Positions 18,911-27,447 of a stretch of 64,000 nucleotides of DNA are shown in pieces. Source of the DNA: Pseudomonas fontis (GTDB taxonomy: Bacteria; Pseudomonadota; Gammaproteobacteria; Pseudomonadales; Pseudomonadaceae); NCBI RefSeq assembly GCF_028656955.1, contig NZ_JAMDGY010000020.1, forward strand, positions 62,001 to 126,000, given 5' to 3'. The position numbers were made by a program, and so were the translations under genes. The notes under the pieces are model-generated. The model was not told the DNA's origin and did no database searches. It saw only the letters and a program-made list of their open reading frames with translations. How positions within the stretch are numbered: the stretch's first letter is position 1; each line of letters begins with the position of its first letter.

Positions 18911-20587
18911 ATGGCGGCAATCGACAGTTCACCCAGCGACAGCGCTCCCAGACGCGGGATCACCAAGGAGGAGCGCAAGGTCATTTTCGCCTCCTCACTG
19001 GGCACCGTATTCGAGTGGTACGACTTCTACCTCTACGGTTCCCTCGCCGCGATCATCGCCAAGCATTTCTTCGCCGGCGTAAACGAAACCACCGCCTTCA
19101 TCTTCGCCCTCCTCGCCTTTGCCGCCGGCTTCGCCGTACGCCCCTTCGGCGCCATCGTGTTCGGGCGCCTGGGCGACATGATCGGGCGCAAGCACACCTT
19201 CCTGATCACCATCGTGATCATGGGCGTGTCCACTGCCATCGTCGGCATACTGCCCAGCTACGCGAGCATCGGCGTGGCGGCGCCGGTCATCCTGATCACC
19301 CTGCGCCTGCTGCAAGGCCTGGCACTGGGCGGTGAATATGGCGGCGCCGCCACCTACGTGGCCGAGCATGCGCCACCGGGCAAACGCGGGTTTTTTACCT
19401 CCTGGATACAAACCACCGCGACACTTGGCCTGTTCCTGTCGCTGCTGGTGATCCTCGCCTGCCGCACCATACTAGGCACTGAAGCGTTCGAGGCCTGGGG
19501 CTGGCGGATTCCGTTCCTGCTGTCGATCCTGCTGCTGATCGTCTCGGTGTACATCCGCCTGCAACTGAGCGAGTCACCGGTATTCGAGAAAATGAAGGCC
19601 GAAGGCAAGGCGTCGAAGGCACCCTTGACCGAATCCTTCGCCCGCTGGGACAACCTCAAGATCGTCATCATGGCGCTGCTCGGCGGCACTGCCGGCCAAG
19701 CAGTGGTCTGGTACACCGGACAGTTCTATGCCCTGTTCTTCCTGTTGCAGACGCTGAAAATCGACCCGCAAACCGCCAACCTGCTGATTGCCGGCTCGTT
19801 GCTGATCGGCACGCCGTTCTTCGTGATTTTCGGCAGCCTGTCCGACCGTATCGGGCGCAAGAAAATCATCATGGCCGGCTGCATCATCGCGGCACTGACC
19901 TACTTCCCGATCTTCAAGGCGCTCACTGAATACGGCAACCCGGACGTGTTCCTCGCCCAGGAAAAGAACCCGGTCACGGTGATCGCCGACCCGGCCCAGT
20001 GCTCGTTCCAGTTCGACCCGGTGGGCAAGGCCAAATTCACCAGCTCCTGCGACCTGGCCAAGAGCGTACTGGCCAAGCGGGCCACGCCCTACGAGAACGA
20101 AAAAGCCGCCGCAGGCGCCGTCGCGCAGATCCGCATCGGCGACAAGGTGCTACAGAGCTTCGAAGGCACCGGCCTGCCTGCTGCTGACTTCAAGGCGCAG
20201 AACGACGCCTTTGTCGCCACGCTGGGCGCCGCCCTCAAGGACGCCGGCTACCCGGAAAAAGCCGACCCGGCCAAGATCCACTACCCCATGGTGCTATTGC
20301 TGCTGACCATCCTGGTGATCTACGTGACCATGGTGTATGGCCCGATTGCCGCCTGGCTGGTGGAGTTGTTCCCGGCGCGTATCCGCTACACCTCGATGTC
20401 GCTGCCCTACCACATCGGCAATGGCTGGTTCGGTGGTTTCCTGCCCACGGTGGCGTTCGCCATGGTGGCGGCGACCGGCGATATCTACTACGGGCTCTGG
20501 TACCCCATTGTCATCGCCGTGATGACGGCCATCCTCGGTATCTGCTTCATGCCGGAAACCAAGGACCGGGACATCACCCACAGCTGA
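18911..20587 (+). CDS. MFS transporter, metabolite:H+ symporter (MHS) type
   Basis: A 558-aa inner-membrane permease. The MHS hallmarks are ASSLGTVFEWYDFYLYGSLA in TM1 and the loop 2-3 motif GRLGDMIGRKHTF, repeated as GSLSDRIGRKK between TM8 and TM9. RLLQGLALGGEYGGA also fits. An inserted, hydrophilic stretch of about 110 residues (roughly 355-465, with two Cys in QCSFQF...SSCDLAK) interrupts the C-terminal half, as in a long subgroup of MHS proteins. Start at ATG 18911 (GGAGAAGA site). Substrate unknown; likely a carboxylate or similar metabolite. Confidence 0.9.
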   Translation: MAAIDSSPSDSAPRRGITKEERKVIFASSLGTVFEWYDFYLYGSLAAIIAKHFFAGVNETTAFIFALLAFAAGFAVRPFGAIVFGRLGDMIGRKHTFLITIVIMGVSTAIVGILPSYASIGVAAPVILITLRLLQGLALGGEYGGAATYVAEHAPPGKRGFFTSWIQTTATLGLFLSLLVILACRTILGTEAFEAWGWRIPFLLSILLLIVSVYIRLQLSESPVFEKMKAEGKASKAPLTESFARWDNLKIVIMALLGGTAGQAVVWYTGQFYALFFLLQTLKIDPQTANLLIAGSLLIGTPFFVIFGSLSDRIGRKKIIMAGCIIAALTYFPIFKALTEYGNPDVFLAQEKNPVTVIADPAQCSFQFDPVGKAKFTSSCDLAKSVLAKRATPYENEKAAAGAVAQIRIGDKVLQSFEGTGLPAADFKAQNDAFVATLGAALKDAGYPEKADPAKIHYPMVLLLLTILVIYVTMVYGPIAAWLVELFPARIRYTSMSLPYHIGNGWFGGFLPTVAFAMVAATGDIYYGLWYPIVIAVMTAILGICFMPETKDRDITHS

Positions 20588-20592
20588 ACGGG

Positions 20593-20625
20593 TGCGCCCT
20601 CCCCGCCAGGGAGGGCGCATTTCCC
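20593..20625 (+). terminator. Terminator after the MHS transporter
   Basis: TGCGCCCTCCC, a five-base loop, GGGAGGGCGCA, then TTTCCC, beginning 6 bp after the stop. Strong stem, weak T-run. Confidence 0.7.
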
Positions 20626-20764
20626 AATACCCCCGATCACCGCTTGCATGGCAAAGCCGTGCGATTACCGGCCATCTGCGTTTGTCCCCCCGCCCGTCCC
20701 GCCCTACCCTAGGTCACGGCTGCTTGCGTGCGCCGCTCAAACAATAATCCAGTGGAACCCTTTC

Positions 20765-22096
20765 ATGCGATTTGCACCTGCCCCGCTGTGCCTGGCCCTG
20801 CTTGGCGCCCTCTCGACCAGCTTCGCCCACGCCGCCGACCTGGCCTGGGTCGACCCAGCCGTTGCCTCGGTCAACCAGCAGGTCATCGACCTGCGCCACA
20901 CCATTCACCAACACCCGGAACTGGGCAACATGGAGGTGAAGACCGCCAAGCTGGTGGCCGATCACCTGAAGGCGCTGGGTATCGAGGTGCGCACCCAAGT
21001 GGGCAAGACCGGTGTGGTCGGCGTGCTCAAAGGCGGCAAACCCGGCCCCGTTGTTGCCCTGCGGGCCGACATGGACGCCCTGCCGGTCAAGGAGATGACC
21101 GGCCTGCCCTTCGCCAGCAGCGCCATGGGTGTTCGCCTGGGCAAAAGCGTGCCGGTGATGCACGCCTGCGGCCACGACACCCATACCGCCATGCTGCTGG
21201 GCGCGGCGCGCGTACTGGCCGAACACCGCGAGCAGGTCGCCGGCACCGTGGTGTTCCTGTTCCAACCCGCTGAAGAAGGGGCGGCCGATGTCGACGACTT
21301 CCAGACCGACACCTTGGTGGGCGCCCAGGCGATGATTCGCGACGGCGCGCTGGAGAGCCCGAAAGTCGAGGCGATCTTTGCCGTGCACGTGATGGCCGGT
21401 TACCCGACCGGCCACCTGTATTACAAAGCCGGTACCGTGCTCAACAGCAGCGATGGCTTTCGCATCACCATCAAGGGCCAACAGACCCACGGTTCTGCGC
21501 CCTGGAGCGGAATCGACCCGATTGTCGCCAGCGAGGGCATCATCAGCGGGCTGCAAACCCTGGTCAGCCGCAGGATTGACCTGACCAAGGGCATGGGGGT
21601 GATCAGCGTTGGCACCATCAACGGTGGGTCAGCCGGGAATATCATCCCGGAAACCGTCGAGCTGACAGGCACCATCCGCACCAACGACGCCTCGATTCGC
21701 GAGACCATCCTGCAGAAAATGCCACCACTGGTGAACGGGATCGCCAGCGCCTACGAGACCCAGGCAGACTTGCTGCTGGTCAATCATGCGCCGGTCACCA
21801 CCAACCATCCGCAGCTCACCGAAGCCATGGTGCCAGCGTTGGAGCTGGCCGCGCCGGGCAAGGTCGAGCGGCTGGACGCGTCACTGTCGCCGAGCGAGGA
21901 TTTCTCGTTCTATGCGCAAAAAGTGCCGGGGTTGTTTGTGTTCCTTGGGGCCACGCCTGAAGGGCAGGACATGCAGAAGGCGCCGAACAACCACAGCCCG
22001 TATTTCACTGCAGACGATGCCACGCTGGCGACCGGGGTGAAGGCGCATGTGCAGTTCGTGATGAACTATCCGGGGAAGTTGGCTGGGGTTTTGTGA
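20765..22096 (+). CDS. Secreted M20 family amidohydrolase / peptidase
   Basis: A 443-aa enzyme with a signal peptide (MRFAPAPLCLALLGALSTSF-AHA, cleavage near residue 24), so probably periplasmic. The metal-binding set of the M20D group is present: HACGHDTH (C135, H137, H140), PAEEG (E170, E171), and a late H (APNNHSPYF). The dimerisation lid is recognisable by the segment GFRITIKGQQTHGSAPWSGI. Family members cleave N-acyl amino acids, hippurate or similar amides; the substrate here is unknown. Start at ATG 20765; the preceding in-frame extension lacks a ribosome site. Confidence 0.9.
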   Translation: MRFAPAPLCLALLGALSTSFAHAADLAWVDPAVASVNQQVIDLRHTIHQHPELGNMEVKTAKLVADHLKALGIEVRTQVGKTGVVGVLKGGKPGPVVALRADMDALPVKEMTGLPFASSAMGVRLGKSVPVMHACGHDTHTAMLLGAARVLAEHREQVAGTVVFLFQPAEEGAADVDDFQTDTLVGAQAMIRDGALESPKVEAIFAVHVMAGYPTGHLYYKAGTVLNSSDGFRITIKGQQTHGSAPWSGIDPIVASEGIISGLQTLVSRRIDLTKGMGVISVGTINGGSAGNIIPETVELTGTIRTNDASIRETILQKMPPLVNGIASAYETQADLLLVNHAPVTTNHPQLTEAMVPALELAAPGKVERLDASLSPSEDFSFYAQKVPGLFVFLGATPEGQDMQKAPNNHSPYFTADDATLATGVKAHVQFVMNYPGKLAGVL

Positions 22097-22110
22097 GGGC
22101 CTGGGTATCC

Positions 22111-22201
22111 CCTCGCTGCCGCCAGGCTGCGCTCACCTGCAACGCAGGTGCCGCTGTTGGGAGCCCTGCGGGCTCCAGCGCAGCCTCGCGGCAGCGGCTA
22201 C
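22111..22201. repeat. GC-rich palindromic repeat, second family (copy 2)
   Basis: CTCGCTGCCGCCAGGCTGCG...GGAGCCCTGCGGGCTCC...AGCCTCGCGGCAGCGGCTAC, the same nested layout as 14243-14338 at about 90 bp. It follows the M20 gene stop directly. Confidence 0.75.
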
Positions 22202-22234
22202 ACGAGGTGTCGGCAATTCAGGCACAATGCGCCC

Positions 22235-22543
22235 ATGATTCCACTGTCGCCACTCAGCGCCCGCGAAACCTACCAGTGCCTACGCGACGCCGCGATGGGC
22301 ACGCACACCCTGCAGCGCCTCGATCTGCGGTGCCCGCCCGGGCACGTGGTGGTCGACATCGAAGGCTGGCAACTGACTCTCGATTTCAGCGGCGAGCAAT
22401 TGCACCACTGCCAGCACTGCCGCTGCCCGGACGGCCGCCAAGGCTCGCTCGACACCTGGCAACGCTACGGCACCGACCCGGTAAGCCTGCTCAGCACCTG
22501 GGAACTGGCGCAACTCGAAAAGCTGCTGCGCCAGCACCCGTAA
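22235..22543 (+). CDS. Small hypothetical protein with Cys/His cluster
   Basis: A 102-aa soluble protein starting at ATG 22235, immediately after the palindromic repeat. Not recognised with confidence. A cluster HHCQHCRCPDGRQGSLDTW (residues about 58-76) could bind a metal. The remainder is short and partly beta (VVVDIEGWQLTLDFSGEQL). No signal peptide. It converges on the thioredoxin-like gene with 7 bases between stops. A small regulatory or accessory role is possible but not supported. Confidence 0.6.
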   Translation: MIPLSPLSARETYQCLRDAAMGTHTLQRLDLRCPPGHVVVDIEGWQLTLDFSGEQLHHCQHCRCPDGRQGSLDTWQRYGTDPVSLLSTWELAQLEKLLRQHP

Positions 22544-22550
22544 GCACGCC

Positions 22551-23228
22551 TCAGGTTTCCTTGCTGGCCTTGAGCAGCTCGCGAATCACCTGTTCCTGGG
22601 TGTCATAGGCACCCTCGCCGAAGTGCACGAAACGCACCTGCCCCTTGGCATCGATAAAGTAATGCGCAGGCCAGAACTGGTTGGAGAAGGCATTCCAGAT
22701 CCGGTAGTCGTTATCGATGGCTACCGGGTATTCAATGCCCAGCTTCTTCACCTGTTCACGCACACTCGCAACGACTTTCTCGAAGGGATATTCCGGCGTG
22801 TGCACACCAATTACCACCAGCCCCTGGTCGGCATAGCGCTTGGCCCATTGGTTGACGTACGGCAGGCTGCGTTGGCAATTGATGCAGTCGAAGGTCCAGA
22901 AATCCACCAGCACCACCTTGCCCTTGAGGGCCTGGCGATCCAGTGGTGGCGAGTTCAACCATTGCTCGGCACCGCTGAGCGAGGGCATCTCGCCATACGA
23001 CTGGAGCCCGCCGCCGCTACTGGCGAAGACCGTGTCAATCAACGGGCGCCCCCCCGGCCCCGAGACGCTCAACCCCACCGCCAGCAGCGCAGCAACGGCC
23101 ACACCGCGAGGGGCCCAGGCACGCATGCGCGGGGAACTGCGCAGCACCCCCGCGCGCGTCAGCAACAACAAAGCCAAAGGGCTCAACAGGGCCAACATCA
23201 CAGTAACGAACACAAGCATCAACATCAT
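22551..23228 (-). CDS. Membrane-anchored thioredoxin-like (DipZ/redoxin) protein
   Basis: A 225-aa protein with two N-terminal hydrophobic segments (about 3-24 and 42-56), then a periplasmic thioredoxin fold. The active site CINC is C115/C118 in LVDFWTFDCINCQRSLPYV, followed by GVHTPEYPFEK, which is typical of DipZ-type C-terminal thioredoxins. It likely transfers electrons to periplasmic disulfides or peroxide-damaged proteins. It is 65 bp downstream of a small secreted DUF2790 gene on the same strand, and both face a two-component system, so a shared envelope-redox or metal-stress response is plausible. Confidence 0.85.
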   Translation of the reverse strand: MMLMLVFVTVMLALLSPLALLLLTRAGVLRSSPRMRAWAPRGVAVAALLAVGLSVSGPGGRPLIDTVFASSGGGLQSYGEMPSLSGAEQWLNSPPLDRQALKGKVVLVDFWTFDCINCQRSLPYVNQWAKRYADQGLVVIGVHTPEYPFEKVVASVREQVKKLGIEYPVAIDNDYRIWNAFSNQFWPAHYFIDAKGQVRFVHFGEGAYDTQEQVIRELLKASKET

Positions 23229-23293
23229 CTGACCTCGGGGCTATCGGAAAATTGAAGCACCCGAATTGCCGGGCGCCACGAGGAGCGCCGTGC

Positions 23294-23557
23294 TCAATTG
23301 CCCTCATGGCAATCGTTGGCAAAGCTCTGATATTGCAGACGGTGCTCCTTACCGTTGGAGTCAAGATAGTTCATCTGCGAGCGGGTCACGCCACAGGTGT
23401 GGCTGTCGGCCTGCTGGATTGAAAGCACGCGGCTCACATCCAGGTGCGTGCCGTAGTGGTAGGTTTCTACCGGCACGCTTGTGTCCGCCTGGGCGGCAAG
23501 GGCCATAGAACCGAAGAGTGCGAACAGCCCGGCAGTCATCAGTGATTTGCAGTTCAT
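23294..23557 (-). CDS. DUF2790 family small secreted protein
   Basis: An 87-aa protein with a signal peptide (MNCKSLMTAGLFALFGSMALAAQA) and a mature part of about 63 residues (YHYGTHLDVSRVLSIQ, then two Cys in HTCGVTRSQMNYLDS and NDCHEGN). This matches Pseudomonas DUF2790 proteins, which are periplasmic and of unknown function; several are reported near metal-responsive genes. The two Cys may form one disulfide, notable beside the thioredoxin-like gene. Start at ATG 23557 with an AGGAGACACC site. Confidence 0.85.
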   Translation of the reverse strand: MNCKSLMTAGLFALFGSMALAAQADTSVPVETYHYGTHLDVSRVLSIQQADSHTCGVTRSQMNYLDSNGKEHRLQYQSFANDCHEGN

Positions 23558-23590
23558 GAGGTGTCTCCTGAGCGAATGTGTTGCTTGGCT

Positions 23591-23705
23591 GGGAGAGGAG
23601 GTGCCCTCTCCCGTTGCTACACATTTCGGGCCCTGAAGGTATCTGGGGTGTGTCCGCCGCACCGGTCGTGCACCTCGCCATGTATCTGCCAGGCCGGCAG
23701 ATACA
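23591..23705. promoter_or_regulatory. Two perfect inverted repeats in the DUF2790-response regulator gap
   Basis: TGTATCTGCC-AGGCC-GGCAGATACA (23681-23705) has 10-bp perfect arms and lies 80 bp before the response regulator ATG. GGGAGAGG-AGGTGC-CCTCTCCC (23591-23612) has 8-bp arms and lies just upstream of DUF2790. The first is a good candidate operator for the adjacent OmpR-type regulator; the second may be an mRNA hairpin in the DUF2790 leader. Confidence 0.5.
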
Positions 23706-23784
23706 CTGCAATACAAAGGGCAGCAGGCAAGCGCCGCGCAGCTCAGTACACTGCGCTGCATTCAACCGAACGGAGGCCTGGCCG

Positions 23785-24525
23785 ATGGATCATGTCGATC
23801 ACATCCTGATCGTCGACGACGATCGCGAAATCAGGGAGCTGGTGGGCAATTACCTGAAGAAGAACGGGCTACGCAGCACCATCGTCGCCGATGGCCGGCA
23901 GATGCGCGCCTTTCTCGACGCCAACGTGGTCGACCTGATCGTGCTCGACATCATGCTGCCAGGCGATGATGGCCTGGTGCTGTGCCGCGAGCTGCGTGCC
24001 GGCAAGCACAAGGCCACGCCGGTGTTGATGCTGACGGCACGCAATGATGAAACCGACCGCATTGTCGGCCTGGAGATGGGCGCCGACGACTACCTGAGCA
24101 AACCCTTCTCGGCCCGCGAACTGCTCGCCCGCATCAACGCTGTGCTGCGCCGTACGCGCATGCTGCCGCCCAACCTGAGTATCAGTGAAAGCAGCCGGCT
24201 GATCGGTTTTGGCCACTGGCGCCTGGACACCACAGCGCGCCATCTGCTGGATGCCGACGGCACGCTGATTGCCTTGAGCGGTGCCGAATACCGCTTGCTA
24301 CGCGTGTTCCTGGACCACCCACAACAAGTACTGAGCCGCGAACAACTGCTCAACCTGACCCAGGGCCGCGAGGCGGATATCTTCGACCGCTCCATCGACC
24401 TGCTGGTCAGCCGCCTGCGCCAGCGCTTGCAGGACGACGCGCGGGAACCTGCCTACATCAAGACAGTGCGCAGCGAAGGCTATGTATTCTCTCTGCCGGT
24501 ACAACTGCCCGGAACGCCATCATGA
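23785..24525 (+). CDS. OmpR-family two-component response regulator
   Basis: A 246-aa regulator. The receiver domain has the acidic pair D11-D12, phospho-acceptor D55 in LIVLDIMLPG and K106 in YLSKPFS. The C-terminal winged helix (about 145-240) includes LSGAEYRLLRVFLDHPQQVL and VSRLRQRLQDD. Start ATG 23785 with CGGAGG upstream. It overlaps the kinase gene by 4 bases (ATGA). The divergent DUF2790/redoxin genes are likely targets. Confidence 0.93.
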   Translation: MDHVDHILIVDDDREIRELVGNYLKKNGLRSTIVADGRQMRAFLDANVVDLIVLDIMLPGDDGLVLCRELRAGKHKATPVLMLTARNDETDRIVGLEMGADDYLSKPFSARELLARINAVLRRTRMLPPNLSISESSRLIGFGHWRLDTTARHLLDADGTLIALSGAEYRLLRVFLDHPQQVLSREQLLNLTQGREADIFDRSIDLLVSRLRQRLQDDAREPAYIKTVRSEGYVFSLPVQLPGTPS

Positions 24526-25844
24526 ACGGCCTGCTGCGCTGGCCGCGGACCCTGGCCTCACGCCTGGCGCTGATTTTCTTCACCGGGTTGGTGCTGGCGT
24601 ACGGGTTGTCTTTCAGCTTTCAGTTCTATGAGCGCTTCCAGAGCGCGCGCACCATGATGCTGGGCAACCTTGAGCAAGACATCGCCACATCGATTGCCAT
24701 CCTTGATCGCCTGCCGGCCGCAGAACGTGAAGCGTGGCTGCCTCGGCTGGCACGGCGCAACTTCCGATTTCACCTGGACTCGGGCCTGGCGGGCGAGCCC
24801 TTGGCAATGGACAACGCCCCCATGGCCGCGCTGTCCATCCAGAAGGCCATCGGCAGCCAGTACACGCTGGACTTCCAGAACATTCCTGGGCCAACGGTAC
24901 ATTTCCAGGTTCACCTGCGCCTGGCCGACGGCAAGCCGCTGATCGTTGATGTCACCCCGGCCATGGTGCCCTTGTCGTCATGGTTGCCGGTCGTGCTGCT
25001 GATTCAATTGGCCTTGCTACTGTTCTGCACCTGGCTGGCGGTAAAAACCGCGATCCGCCCGCTGACTCGCCTGGCGCAAGCCGTGGACTACCTCGACCCC
25101 AACGCCCCCGGCCCCAGCCTGAGCGAAACCGGGCCACGGGAAGTGGTTTACGCCGCGAAGGCCTTCAACACCATGCAGGCGCGCATCGCGGCCTATCTCA
25201 AGGAGCGCATGCAACTGCTGGCGGCGATTTCCCACGATCTGCAAACCCCCATCACCCGCATGAAGCTGCGGGTCGAGTTCATGGAGGCGACGGCTGAGAA
25301 GGACAAACTGGCCGCCGACCTCAATGCCATGGAACACCTTGTACGCGAGGGCGTGGCCTATGCGCGCAGCATTGATGGCAACACCGAGGCGAGTTGCCGG
25401 GTTGATCTGGATGCCTTCCTCGACAGCCTGGTATTCGACTACCAGGACAGTGGCCAGCAGGTGGCGCTGAATGAGAAGAACGGCGCAGTGATAGACACAC
25501 GCCCACATGCGCTCAAGCGAGTGCTGGTGAACCTGGTCGACAACGCACTGAAGTTCGCCGGGGCGGCGCAACTGGAGGTCAGTAGCGGTGTTGCCGGCAC
25601 AACCTTGATCCGCGTACTGGACAACGGCCCGGGCATCCCCCACGCAGAGCTGGACGAAGTGCTCAAGCCGTTTTACCGCGTGGAAAACTCACGTAACCGC
25701 AGCACCGGTGGCACCGGCCTGGGGCTCGCCATTGCCCAGCAACTGACCCACGCGATTGGCGGCCACCTCACCTTGTGCAATCGCGAAGGTGGGGGCTTGT
25801 GCGCGCAGATCGAGCTGCGCGCCGGGGCGCGGCAAAAAAACTGA
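24522..25844 (+). CDS. Two-component sensor histidine kinase
   Basis: A 440-aa inner-membrane kinase with two membrane segments (about 13-31 and 148-168) enclosing a periplasmic sensor of about 115 residues. HAMP follows (TAIRPLTRLAQAVDYL). The phospho-acceptor is H238 in ISHDLQTPITRMKLR. The ATPase domain shows the N box (LVNLVDNALKFA), G1 (LDNGPGIP) and G2 (GGTGLGLAIAQQL). It is the partner of the response regulator it overlaps. The signal is unknown; the neighbouring secreted redox genes suggest envelope stress or a metal. Confidence 0.93.
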   Translation: MNGLLRWPRTLASRLALIFFTGLVLAYGLSFSFQFYERFQSARTMMLGNLEQDIATSIAILDRLPAAEREAWLPRLARRNFRFHLDSGLAGEPLAMDNAPMAALSIQKAIGSQYTLDFQNIPGPTVHFQVHLRLADGKPLIVDVTPAMVPLSSWLPVVLLIQLALLLFCTWLAVKTAIRPLTRLAQAVDYLDPNAPGPSLSETGPREVVYAAKAFNTMQARIAAYLKERMQLLAAISHDLQTPITRMKLRVEFMEATAEKDKLAADLNAMEHLVREGVAYARSIDGNTEASCRVDLDAFLDSLVFDYQDSGQQVALNEKNGAVIDTRPHALKRVLVNLVDNALKFAGAAQLEVSSGVAGTTLIRVLDNGPGIPHAELDEVLKPFYRVENSRNRSTGGTGLGLAIAQQLTHAIGGHLTLCNREGGGLCAQIELRAGARQKN

Positions 25845-25845
25845 A

Positions 25846-26406
25846 TCAGGCCTGACGCTTGGCCGCCCAATAGTCATGCAGCTCACGAGCCGCCGGTTCT
25901 ATGGCCGCAACGCGCTGGCGGTGCTCGGCGACATTCAGGTCGGCCGGCAGCTCGAAGTTGTCCTGCTCGGCGCACTCGACGATGGCCTGCAGTTGCTGCG
26001 CATGCGCCCCTGACAGCTCAGGCCAGTTGCCCACGGCAACACCGCGCAGATAGCCAAAGCACCACTCTTCGGCCAGCGTAAGCATTTCGCCCTGGTGTTC
26101 GGTTTGCTCAAAACGTGCCTGGAAACCTTGCGGGTCTGAAGCCAGCTGGGTGGCCAGCGCATTGAGGTGACGCACGCTCAGCTCGATGAAGCGCTTGCAC
26201 TCCTCGGGCAGCTCCCACTCCGGGTTCTGACCACCCCAGATGGCCGGGAACCATTCGGCGATGTCGACCTGCAGCGGGCCGGACACCAGCGCGGTGAAAT
26301 ACCCGTCAAGCTCGGCAAGGTTGAGTACGGAGTGGTCATCACCGTATTTGAGCAGGGTTTCTTCAATAAATGCGAAGTCGATGGCGTTGAGCGGTTGGTT
26401 TTGCAT
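25846..26406 (-). CDS. YecA / UPF0149 family protein
   Basis: A 186-aa acidic soluble protein. The N-terminal two thirds carry UPF0149/YecA signatures: LNLAELDGYFTALVSGP near residue 28, and EEWCFGYLRGVAVG near 112. The C-terminal SEC-C metal motif found in many YecA proteins is absent; it ends in a short helical tail. Function in the family is unclear. Start at ATG 26406 with AAGGACC upstream. It lies downstream of the putative toxin-antitoxin operon, separated by a hairpin. Confidence 0.8.
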   Translation of the reverse strand: MQNQPLNAIDFAFIEETLLKYGDDHSVLNLAELDGYFTALVSGPLQVDIAEWFPAIWGGQNPEWELPEECKRFIELSVRHLNALATQLASDPQGFQARFEQTEHQGEMLTLAEEWCFGYLRGVAVGNWPELSGAHAQQLQAIVECAEQDNFELPADLNVAEHRQRVAAIEPAARELHDYWAAKRQA

Positions 26407-26429
26407 GGAAGGGTCCTTCGTAAGGCAAA

Positions 26430-26450
26430 CACCCCTCTGGGCGAGGGGTG
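26430..26450 (-). terminator. Hairpin after the putative toxin-antitoxin operon
   Basis: On the minus strand: CACCCCTC-GCCCA-GAGGGGTG then TTTGCC. The 8-bp stem and short T-run lie 28 bp past the stop of the zinc-finger protein gene. Confidence 0.55.
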
Positions 26451-26478
26451 CTGAAAAGTGCAAGGGAGGTGTGTGCGT

Positions 26479-27114
26479 CTACAGCGCAACGCGCGTCAGG
26501 CGTTGCAGGTCTTCGATGATCGAAGGGTTGCCCTGCTCCAGAACATCCTGCTGAATCTGTGCGATCACCGATTTGAGCAGGTCGGTCTGGCTCAGGCGGG
26601 TGGCCTGCAGCAGCACCTCGAAATCCTCGGCGACAAAATGGTTCACTTTCATGGAAAGACGCTTCATTGATCGCGACAGCGGCAACTGCCTGGCCAATCG
26701 CTGTTGCGCAAGCGCCTGGATAAACGACTGATGGGTGGTGTTCAGGTTCGCGGCGCCAGCTTCATGTTCGGCCAGCACGCGGAAATAATAACTCAGTACC
26801 AACTTGCGTAGCTGCAGCCCGGCTTCCTGCGCCAGCAGGTGCATTGCAGCATCCAGCACATCAAGGTAGACCGCCGGCAAGCGTGCCTCGATCGAGATCA
26901 GTTGCTGCTTGCGCGACGCCTTGATCGCAGGCGTCGACTGCGGCGGAACGGCTACCACCGCCTCACAGCTTTCGCACACCCCGACCAGGATGTCCTTCGC
27001 CTCGCCGTGCCCGTCGCTAAACGGCACGTCACGCCGGGCATACACCGTTGCAACCAGTTGCTGGCAATGCTCACAAAGCGCTTTGCCACGATCACCTTCC
27101 AGATAGAGCTTCAT
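26479..27114 (-). CDS. Zinc-finger protein, putative MqsA-like antitoxin
   Basis: A 211-aa protein. The N-terminus has two CxxC pairs (CEHC at about 14-17, CESC at about 48-51) separated by VYARRDVPFSDGHGEAKDIL, much like the zinc ribbon of MqsA antitoxins. The remaining 150 residues are helical and do not show the usual MqsA helix-turn-helix, so this may be a different DNA-binding or chaperone-like tail. It follows a small RelE-like gene by 9 bases, the toxin-first order of mqsRA. The antitoxin call rests on this layout plus the zinc ribbon. Confidence 0.5.
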   Translation of the reverse strand: MKLYLEGDRGKALCEHCQQLVATVYARRDVPFSDGHGEAKDILVGVCESCEAVVAVPPQSTPAIKASRKQQLISIEARLPAVYLDVLDAAMHLLAQEAGLQLRKLVLSYYFRVLAEHEAGAANLNTTHQSFIQALAQQRLARQLPLSRSMKRLSMKVNHFVAEDFEVLLQATRLSQTDLLKSVIAQIQQDVLEQGNPSIIEDLQRLTRVAL

Positions 27115-27123
27115 AACCTGTAC

Positions 27124-27414
27124 TCACCGATGGACGCTGATGAACCAGACGTCTGGCTCGATAAAATAGAACTTGATGTACCACCCCACCCGCTTGAGCA
27201 CATGAACCTCGATGTCGGGAACGTTGTGATGCGGGCTGCTGCAATGATGCATACCGTTGCAATGCCGGATGATCTCGATCACTTCCGTGGCTGACACCTC
27301 GCCGGTAGCGAGCTGGTTTTTTACATCGATCTCGCCGCGAATAGCGTGTTGATAGTCGCCCGCTTCCAGGGCAGACATCACATCGTATCTGGCCTGCTTG
27401 AAGCCTCTTTCCAT
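27124..27414 (-). CDS. Small RelE-fold-like protein, putative MqsR-like toxin
   Basis: A 96-aa protein. A helical N-half (FKQARYDVMSALEAGDY) is followed by a His-rich loop (GMHHCSSPHHNVPDIEVHVL) and a beta-rich end GWYIKFYFIEPDVWFISVHR. The end pattern resembles the last strands of MqsR-type RNases (YLKI...LIVSF), but identity is too low to be sure. Start ATG 27414 with AAGGGG; a perfect palindrome overlaps the promoter region. It could equally be an uncharacterised non-toxin gene. Toxicity is not demonstrable from sequence. Confidence 0.45.
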   Translation of the reverse strand: MERGFKQARYDVMSALEAGDYQHAIRGEIDVKNQLATGEVSATEVIEIIRHCNGMHHCSSPHHNVPDIEVHVLKRVGWYIKFYFIEPDVWFISVHR

Positions 27415-27423
27415 ATTGGCCCC

Positions 27424-27447
27424 TTGGTACGAGGAGTATCGTACCAA
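27424..27447. promoter_or_regulatory. Perfect palindrome at the putative toxin-antitoxin promoter
   Basis: TTGGTACGA-GGAGTA-TCGTACCAA: 9-bp perfect arms, 6-bp spacer, 10 to 33 bp upstream of the small toxin-like ATG. Placement over the ribosome site and promoter is typical of an autoregulatory operator bound by an antitoxin. Confidence 0.6.
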
